Source: Acanthaster planci
Lineage: Eukaryota > Echinodermata > Asteroidea > Valvatida > Acanthasteridae
DNA: 64,000 nucleotides
Direction: 5' to 3'
Assembly: GCF_001949145.1 (NCBI RefSeq)
Contig: NW_019091396.1
Span: 999,526 to 1,063,525 of the forward strand
Made by a program: the position numbers and the translations under genes. The notes below the pieces were generated by a model that was not told the DNA's origin, did not search any database, and saw nothing but the letters and a program-made list of their open reading frames with translations. This document shows positions 55,500 to 64,000 of the stretch, piece by piece. Each line of letters opens with the position of its first letter. Position 1 is the stretch's first letter.

Positions 55500-58400
55500 G
55501 TAAGACGTACACAACATCTCTATTAATTGTAAACTTGTAATAAAATACTCATGTGGAAAATGTTTGGGTAACCAAACCTTAACGATCACGCCACCGTGAA
55601 AGGGTACAAGACAGTCAACACACGATTGAATGCAAGACGCAGTAGGTTGAAACTGCGAGTTTTAGCCCACCTGCGTTCATGGTGCTGCAACAAATACGCA
55701 TGTGCACGTCATTTTGAAGCTAAAGCCAGATCCTAATACATGTACAGCACAGTCTCAATGGTTAAGTAACATGGTCCTTGCCGTGCACGTTTTGTACCAG
55801 CCGAAGCACAGAGCATTTTTAAACGGGAATGTCGGCAAAAAATAGACGGTTTTGATTTCATTCGAGCTCCTAAACCTTCGAAAATAATTCGATGTGTAAA
55901 CTGCATTTAGATGATTGCAGCAGTTTAAAACTCATATGCGTTCACATTACGTTCATACGTGATAAAATGTTTTCATATAACTGCGTCTCGTCGAGGATTG
56001 ATGGACGCTTACCTGAAAGGTTGCAGATAACTGCATCGACCAAAAAAGCTTCAAGTCGTGTTCCCTCCTCCCCCATCACCCGTGTTTTTAAATTCTCTCG
56101 AATACAATCAAAGTGTAAGCGTTATTCATGTTTTCTTTAGTAATAAACAGTCGTTAAAAAAGATGCAGTCCAAAATACATACGTGCTTTAGTTTTGTAGA
56201 ATCTGTGCCACAAATGCGCCACACAAGCCCACCAGGCGTAACTTGACGTTCTTGTCGTAAAAGTAGTTTCCAGTTCCGGACAAAATTATCGGAGAATAAA
56301 TTTCGAGGTGTTATGAAGGCACACCTTGCCACTTTCTAAGAGGACAAAAGCAAAAGGTGTAACTATAAGATAGGGAAAGATTAGGTACATTTCGGATGAG
56401 ATTTTCATTGATTCAGAAACTGCAGATGGAGGTTTTCGTCAATATATCATGTATCAGTGTTTTTTCATTAACCTCACACAATAAATTTTCAGGGTTAGGT
56501 TTGGTGTAAGGTTTTGGTCCAATCCCTAAATTTGTCAACGTTTGCATGAAGAGACAAAAATCTTGCCAGAGAGGGACACCTAAGTTTTGAGAAAATCGCA
56601 TTTAAAGTTTGTATCTTTTCCAATCACCGTTTCCCCGGTACATAGTTTTCCTTTCACTTAACCAATGTTACTTAATGGAAGGAAGATCTGAAATGACAGA
56701 TGACTACAAAATAGTATTTATAGAAATCAATAAAAATGTGTTTATGTTGTAAAGAAGCACTTTTGTTTCTTCATGAAAACACTATACTTCGTGTGACAAA
56801 TTGTCTCTGTGAAAACGGCACAAAGTAAATGCTTTTGCCATCGAGCGTGCCAAGTGCTAATTTTTATATTTGTATACAATTACGGAGTAAACTTTGTCCC
56901 TATCATGTTATTGCTAACGCTCTAACTATGGAAAACATCTTCCTGAAAACGATAAATGCAGTGTAGTTCATCTTTGCCCATCTTTGCTGATTTTAGGAGA
57001 TTTGGTTACAAAAAAGATTACACAAAATTGTATTCATCACATTCCCAGGTTAATTTTGAAAAATAAAAAGAAATTTGAAACAAATCATGAATGGGGCCAC
57101 TTTTTTTCTTTGTGAAAATGGGAAGGAATTTCAACAAATTTGAGGACAAGTAAATTTGTCAATCAGGATTATTCATTTTAGTATTTTTCATCTCATTTTA
57201 ATTAAAAGGTAAAACCAAAACAAACTCAAGATCGAAAGAAAAATAGGCTTGTTCATCTGTCGTGCTGATTGAACGAACAGACAACTATGCCTATGTACAG
57301 AAACCTACAAAAAAGCTAGTCTGCTCAGATAACAGCCCGTCAAAATTCCATACAATTATATCGTATTTATCGATGATATCTGCTTGGACGTTGAACTGTA
57401 GTTGTTCATGCCAATACTAGTAATTAGTTAGGAATCAAGCCAAGCTTACCTGACAAAGGTAAATACCACTTGACATGCAGATAAGACGTTTGTACCTGGT
57501 TCCATGCAATACCGAAGTCATTAAAACAGGGCAACGCCATGCTTGGAATATACATTCAATTTCAGGATTACTCAGATCAGATCCTCCAAAGAAATTACGT
57601 TTTCGGTACTCATGCACGAAAAGAAAAAAACTGTATTTTGCAAGCAAATTTTCTCACCTGATGCATAAAGAACCCTTTTAGGTTGTGACGTAACAGACAG
57701 AACAATTAAAGTGCATTGTGCGTATGTACATGGACGAGCGCAGTATGTGGACATAATAAGAAAAGCTGCCCTTTAAAACAGATGAAATTGCATAAATGAG
57801 TACTTTTCACCAATCAACCTTGAATAAAGTTTACAGCTTTGGGGATCAGATTTAATCAAATATTTAGCATTAAACGACTTTATTTTGAATCAGAAATGTG
57901 AAGCTTACATTCGACCATGGAAGTAATGGTTTCAAGCATCACATCTCGTACTGCAACATTGTTGCATGGTAATTTGGTTTATAAAAATAGCTAGTTTGGA
58001 TAAAAGGAATATCCCCATTCTTGAAACGTTATTCATATATCATAAATGTACAAGTGTTACAGATTGTACCAATCTCATTTATTTCCCACGTGCACGGAGA
58101 CCTTTGAGAGCACTCTAGCATCAAAAAAATGAACAGTACTTTTTTACAAAGAAGACCAAGTTGCTAAAAATTTGGGGAAAACTTTTAGCTTTCTTGTTAA
58201 GAACTGCAGTATCTGGTTCTGTCTGTCCCTGCCATATGATCCGTCCTTACAAACTTTGTACATTGTCGACTAAACAGGACCAATTTCTCTTTCACCGTGG
58301 GACAAAATCTCAGACTTTCTGCCGTGGACCTAAAAATGCATGAAGTTTTACTTGCAAATGTACGTGTGCAGGTTTCTGGGAGGATGAAATGATGTGTATA

Positions 58401-61400
58401 ATCCTAAATTCCACCAAAATTCCCATTGCTGAGGCCTTTTCACCGTGTGGTGATGAATTTCTACAGACGAATTTCAAACTCATGGCAAATATACTGCACT
58501 TTGATCTTGAATAATATTCTAAAACGGGTTTTGTACAATGCCCTGAAGTTTACATTTACTTGCGGGAGATATCGCTTCAGCTTGTTCATTTATCTTTCAG
58601 CAGACTTTATTTCATTTCTTCACCTTTGACCGTCCGACATGTGTTAGTTGGTGCAAGGTTTACGCCCACCAATAATGTGTTTAAGCGTTGTGTAAAGCAA
58701 ACATTGAATGTTTCACATCCCCGCAAAGAGAATCATCTACTGCGGTTGTACACGGAACGTTCTATTCCATCCAGAGAGGAACATTTCATTTATCACCTCA
58801 AGAAGTGATCTTATCATTCATTCTTAAAATTCACTCTCTGTCTGTTTTATTTTGTTGTGTTTAGTTTGAATTAAGAATTTTTCCCTTTGGTTTGTTTGAC
58901 GTTTTCTTCCATTTGCGTAGAATTTCTTACAAGTAGTCGGTGTTGGATACTCAGGTCAGAAATATGTGTATTTTAAGGCTGGCTTAGAAAAGTACTTGAA
59001 CTAAACAAGAGCATTCGTGGATTTTAAGAACTATACTTTGAGAAAAGCGATATATTAGTAGCTGTAACTTAAAACATGCTCGAAACTATACTGCAGTTCT
59101 TGAAAACTAACCGTTAAACTATTCTTAATAGCTAGGACAGTGTATTTGTGGAGGGACGTTGGAATAAAAAGGGAAGAGGTTGCACATGGGAAAATGTTTG
59201 TTGATAATACTCGTTTGGTAACGTTTCAAGTTTGGTAAAATGGAGAGTCAAGTGCAGGGGATGCCGTATATGTTGAACTCCCCTCCTGCCTGACTTCATT
59301 TGAATGGGTATGCCCTAAAGGTGCTGAACACTGTGAATCCAGACCACTGGCCTAAGGTATCTCAAGACAGTCAAGATAATGAAAGTGTTTCAATATTTGA
59401 GTGAAATGATTTGTTACACTGCGTTATTTCCTCCCCTTCCCCCGTCAAAACAGATTCACACCAGTGCTGTTAAACACTGTACTGAAACTGCCGAGTCAGT
59501 CGTCATTAGTGAAAACTCCAACACTACGGATAATCCGAATTCGATTTGTTCTGTCAGCTGAGGGCTAAACATGCACCTGCCTTGATTTCAACATATTTTC
59601 GTCGCAGTTTGTAAGATGTTTGCCACGAGGTCTGTGTCTGTTAGGACATTTCAATGCAATGCAATTGATTATTTCGTTTTCCTCTTTGCTTATATTGTGC
59701 AGCCACCGCTCAAAATCCTCCTGTGCCGCAGTGTGGAGGGAGCTGGCAACAGCTGAACGACAAATGCTTCTTAGTGGTTTCCTCGTTTAGCACATGGGGC
59801 ACGGCCCAAAAGAGATGCCAAAAGAAAGGGGGAAATCTCGCCATCATTCCTGACGCAGCAACTACGGTAAGGGGCATGCATAGTGTCACTGGGAATCAAC
59901 GGGAAAATGGCTTGTGACGTGGGCTCAACAGTAAAATAATGGCTGGAAAACAAAATCATCTTCACACATCTTACCAAATGGGAACTTGTGAAAAGCTCGT
60001 TGGTCAAAAACAATTCATGAGTTAGTTCTTTTTCAGTATTTGCCGTAGAAATTAAAGTTTGTAGATTATGTATTAGACTATGAACTTTGATAATCATTAC
60101 AGCCATTCCGTGGTTATCCTATAGAAACGCAGAACAAGAAGATGATTTGGAGAGCGAATGAATCTGGTTAATCAATCACTGGAACTGTCTCCAATGCTTA
60201 AAATATGTGGGGAATTTCCAGTTTTGCTGACAACAACTGAAAAAAGCAAAGAAATTATTTGAAGCTGGAATCACCAATTGACTTTTAATTTGCCAAATCA
60301 CCTAAAACTGACCTTCTAAGGTTATCTTCCTCACGCATATTTTATAAATTCGACTGCTAACGTTTTCTGAATCATTAAGTTAATATGCGTATTATGTTGA
60401 ACCAGTTTGAAGTAGTTTTTGTCATCGTCCATATGCATGCTTTTGAATTCAAATCCTATGCTTTAGCTCTTCACTATATGTTAAAACCTCTTTACCCTAT
60501 TTTTTGTGAGCACGTTTTTTTTCTACCATTCGGATTAAATTATGTTTCTGTTTCTATCTTGTTTGGAAAAAAATCAGGGAGGGAGGAAAATATTTAAACA
60601 AATGGTGTTGCAACTGAGAATTCAGTTTTCAATGACTAATTTGTACCCAATTTCCCTGAAGACTTTCTTGAAAAATGTTCTCACTGGAGTCGGTGGTCAG
60701 TTCTGGATCGGACTGCACGACGTGATCGCGGAGAACACGTTCAAATGGATAGACGGGACGCCTATTACGAGTTCCAGTTACACGTAAGCTTATATCACTC
60801 AAAAACTCCCGGGTCAGATTGACCCGGAATCGGGTCCCATTTGGCGTGATCCTTTTCTGGGTCAAAAAATTATCCCCCTTTGGGTCGTATTTGACCCTTT
60901 CTGGACAATAATTTGACCCGGAAAAGGGGTTTAAGAAGTACGGTTAATGCGCATTAATGATGTTTCAATCGGCAGATCATTAAAATGAAGCGCACTGACG
61001 GCAGGTCATTTGAGAACACCCATATCCGCATGTTTACCCACGTGCGCCAAACATGTTAGCTCTAGCGCTTCGAGCGCTTGATTTTCGACGACCTGCCCTT
61101 GTTGAAACTCCAAGCTGGCTGACTCACTAATCATTACGTATATGGGCAAAGCCTTCAAATTACTGCCAAAGACCTCACTCGGTGAGACTTCTCTGGTTTC
61201 TGGCTTGAAGGGTCATTGTCATTTAATATAAGACGGTACTGAATAGGCATACCTGTATTCCAGGGGAATATATTGAAGATTCACATTCCCAGACCCGAAT
61301 TGATCTCTTTCATTGGAATTTAACCTCATTACTGATGACGTCAAGCATTGTTCCCAACGCTTCCATAGGAAAGTGCACATATAAACAAAGTGCGATGTCA

Positions 61401-62775
61401 TCATTATGTAAAACTATTGACTTAGTAGTGTACATCAAAACCAAATGTCAGATATAACTCATAGCTCTAGTTGTTTCTTTCAGAAATTGGAATCCTGGCG
61501 AGCCAAACAACTCTGGTAATGAAGACTGTGTCACGATGTATGCCAGTTCGGCGAAATGGAACGATGATAGCTGCTCAAAAACTAAGTATTACATCTGCAG
61601 TAGAAGTTCCAGTAAGTGAGGCATCAAATACCATTCATGGGGCATTATCAAATCCCGCATACCGCTTCTGCACTTTTTTCACTTTATCTTTGGGAAAACC
61701 CGCCAAAATCATTATCAATTACTTTCTGGTCTAAAAGGATTTCACATTGCGCAGGAGATCAAAAGGAATCAACAGCAGTCCTTTTCTGACCATGTCCAAT
61801 TAAACAATTATTACTTCAGGGTACTACTCGCACTAGGCTATATCAATTATTTGTGCATGTAGAAAAACGGAGTTAATGGAAACAGCAGTCACTTCACACG
61901 GATACTCCCTTAATAGCACTCGTCAAAAGAAGAAACAATTACATGTTGCATCAATTAACGTTGTTGAACGAGAATGGTGGATGGTGCCCAAACGTATCGT
62001 GCAATTTGTTTTATATCTCACACAGAATGTGACCCTCTTGATTTCTTTCGAACTTGTGCGCTTCGAACGAACGAAACGAAAATTCGTCTTACACCAGAAA
62101 GTAATAGATTTAATGATTTGAGGCGGTTTTCCGAAGATAAAACTGAAAAAAAGTGCTGAAGCTGAGAGGACATGAGTTGAATTTTTTGGCCGTGTACATT
62201 TTCAATGGGCCTCTCAAGGTTGTTGCGTCCACTGGCCATTTATGCGCATGCACACATAAATTAGAATTTATTAGTGAACTGGTTTACAGTGTCTAACTGT
62301 GTTTGCAGCCCCGAGAGATGTCTGAACATGCTCATTCGTGCAGAATACTATCGGAACATAAGAGTGCGTACTAACCTAGAATGTACTTATATTGGGCACA
62401 ACCTTGGCGCTGTGTTTAGTGCAGTGTCGTTCACTAAATACCGACTGAACACTGTTTCATTCACAGTAATGAAATTCGGTTTATTCTGGCATTTGGCGTT
62501 ATATCCTGATGTCTCAGATGTCTCCTTTACGACTCCTCTTATCTTTCCCGGTAGATGTAAGTCCAGTATGCGACGAGGCAGACGGCTGGACGAACTACAA
62601 CGGCAAATGCTACCAGTTTTTTAACAGGGGTGTAACGTGGCAGGGCGCCGAAAACACGTGTAAATACTTCAAAGGTGGTCACATAACTTCTGTGAAGTCT
62701 GCAGCCGACCAAAAGTATCTGGACAATTTGCAAGCCGCGCACACAAGTGACTATTGGATCGGTTTGCAAGATAAG
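55457..62775 (+). CDS. Divergent CTLD gene, 5' part (truncated by window end)
   Basis: Five exons are recognised: 55,457-55,499, 59,703-59,866, 60,662-60,783, 61,484-61,611 and 62,555-62,775. All phases agree (1, 0, 2, 1, 0) and 226 residues are encoded so far. The product is a secretory signal, one complete CTLD and the first half of a second, with the reading frame continuing beyond 64,000. Exon lengths 43/164/122/128/221 and phases parallel 46/149/119+137/221 at the 5' end of the minus-strand receptor, so it is a head-to-head paralogue. Whether it is as large is unknown. No further exon was recognised in 62,776-64,000. Confidence 0.9.
55500..59702. other. Intron 1 of the divergent CTLD gene
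   Basis: 4.2 kb, AT-rich, the largest gap inside either lectin gene. I see only the third copy of the 54-kb dispersed repeat (56,125-56,235) and no domain-bearing open frame. An extra 5' domain exon is not excluded. Confidence 0.5.
59703..61611 (+). CDS. CTLD1 of the divergent gene, canonical EPN + WND
   Basis: Exons 59,703-59,866, 60,662-60,783 and 61,484-61,611 (1-0, 0-2, 2-1) encode CGGSWQQLNDKCFLV, WGTAQKRC, GGNLAIIP, FWIGLHDV, FKWIDGTP, NWNPGEPNN, EDCVTM, KWNDDSC, YYICSR. EPN and WND are intact, so Ca2+-dependent mannose-type binding is plausible, unlike CTLD1 of the large minus-strand gene. A truncated MITE copy begins just inside the intron after its second exon. Confidence 0.92.
60796..60930. 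mobile_element. Truncated copy of the TACACTC MITE
   Basis: Shares AAAACTCCCGGGTCAGATTG, GGTCAAAAA, TTTGACCCTTTCTGG and ATAATTTGACCC with 52,772-52,961, and is cut before the right terminus. It starts 13 bp after the exon 3 donor of the plus-strand gene. Confidence 0.75.
62555..62775 (+). CDS. First exon of CTLD2 of the divergent gene
   Basis: This 221-nt exon (phase 1-0) between CCCGGTAG and GTAGAT encodes VCDEADGWTNYNGKCYQFF, VTWQGAENTC, GGHITSVKS and YWIGLQDK. Length, phases and motif order equal exon 5 of the minus-strand gene. The remainder of the domain must lie further right. Confidence 0.9.
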
Positions 62776-64000
62776 GTAGATACGTTTTCTTCGGTGGAAT
62801 TTCTAATAGACTAAAGAAGGTATTGAAAGGAAGAGGGAGAGAGCGCAAACCAAATGTGACGTCATATGTAAGAGAAATCATATCGAGTACCGAAGTGTGA
62901 CGTCAGTTGCCATGGTGTTGGTTCTACACACTGAGCATTTGGCTGAAATATTCATTGTAAAACCTGAGCAATTGATTATTTTATTTGTTTAACCATTACC
63001 TTGAAAAACGACGCAAGATGACGTATAATCAAAAAAGTCATGATAGGGAAACTGACTAGGTGTTTCATATAGGTCTCTTTTAAACGTGAAAATAAACAAA
63101 GAAATTGGCTGCAGCGGGATTTGAACCTACAACCAGCGTTCTATCAACATAGTTACCTAGCCCTATGCCGGGGGTTTTTCACATTTGCTAATATCTTAAT
63201 TTAGGTGGCGATGGTCAATAATCATAACTATAACGAGGAGCATATATGAAAGGTAGGGTACACCATTGGTTTTTTTTTATAATTTCACAAGATTGGCTGA
63301 TTACAGTGTATACGATGCACTGAAACTTACATTCGACTGACTTGTTTCATTTTTGAGTCAACTGCTTTGTGAAAAATTGTGAAAAACAGAGCGGCATTTT
63401 CAACCATTAAATCAAAGATCTTTTTAAGTTTCTTAAGTAAATTCTATGAAGTAGACCTACCTGGCGTTGGTAGTAAGCGAACAACAACCGCGGGATCAAG
63501 ATGGGGAGAACAGGCATGACAGGTTCTCTTTCCCTTAAAAGGGAGCAGTTTTCAACGGCCAGGAGAAATCAATGAATTTACCTTGGAGTAATGCGCCTCC
63601 TTGACAATTTAAAACTTGACATTGCGTGTTCGTGAAAAACTTCACGCAGTAATGCAGTCGACTCGTGTCCGTGACACTGAAACGAGCATATGATATTGCA
63701 CGTGCGTGTGCGATCAAGTCAGTTTACACGTCAATGAAAGTCTAAAAAACGTTTTTAGTTGACTAATAATCATAAGCAAAGAGAAAAAAATGTCTTGAAA
63801 CGCGGTAGTGAGGAAATTGTACTTTTTGCTTACCAAAATCCTTCGCCTAGGCAGCTCAGAAAATGCCACGTATTTATATCATGCCATTATGCTCTAGGAG
63901 TGATTTGGAATTCCCAAGTTTTCGCGCTGAGAAAATCCTTTCAAATTTAACTTCACAGTAATCAGATTTATTTTCTACTTTACATCTTACACTCAGTTTC
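62776..64000. other. Start of the next intron of the divergent gene, with tRNA-like SINE relic
   Basis: No exon completing CTLD2 was recognised. On the minus strand a B-box-like GGTTCAAATCCC lies at 63,117-63,128, with TAGGTAACTATGTTGATAG upstream of it resembling a degenerate tRNA D-arm and anticodon arm. This suggests a tRNA-derived SINE fragment. Confidence 0.45.

Overview
The window is animal nuclear DNA. Genes are split into many short exons with GT-AG introns of roughly 200-4,200 bp, the DNA between exons is AT-rich, and there are many small inverted-repeat transposons, tRNA-derived SINE relics and microsatellites. The encoded domains (C-type lectin, PAN/apple, SRCR, MIB/HERC2) are those of invertebrate innate-immune or cell-surface receptors. 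A marine invertebrate, possibly a non-vertebrate deuterostome such as a lancelet or hemichordate, fits best. The species cannot be fixed from sequence alone, and a cnidarian is not excluded.

The dominant feature is one very large gene on the minus strand, from the start codon at 53,135 down to a stop at 13,387. I traced 54 coding exons by joining splice sites whose phases agree all the way through. The summed coding length is 7,575 nt, an exact multiple of three, predicting 2,524 residues. The order is: signal peptide; sixteen C-type lectin-like domains (CTLDs); one PAN/apple domain between CTLD5 and CTLD6; six short Pro/Thr/Ser-rich linker exons; one transmembrane helix; and a short tail carrying FENAAYF, which resembles the mannose-receptor internalisation signal. 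CTLDs 9-12 and 13-16 have the same ten-exon layout and phases, so the 3' half arose by duplication of a four-CTLD block.

Downstream (5,085-7,065, minus strand) three exons encode the C-terminal end of another product: a MIB/HERC2 domain split over two exons, then two SRCR domains and a stop. No signal-peptide exon was found for it between 7 and 13 kb. It is either a 5'-incomplete gene or an alternative secreted 3' end of the CTLD gene, since the phases are compatible.

Upstream, head-to-head across about 2.3 kb, a plus-strand gene starts at 55,457. It has a signal peptide, a complete CTLD1 with canonical EPN and WND motifs, and the first part of CTLD2, then runs off the right edge. Its exon lengths and phases mirror the 5' end of the big gene (both second CTLDs start with a 221-nt exon), so the two are divergent paralogues.

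The rest (1-5,084; 7,066-13,386; the introns) holds no convincing gene but has several transposon-like structures. These include nested palindromes at 281-790, an inverted-repeat element at 3,211-3,486, a tandem duplication at 9.7-10.45 kb, two copies of a Harbinger-like MITE, a 1.1-kb hAT-like element, a TA-flanked MITE, a SINE family and a 21-bp tandem array.
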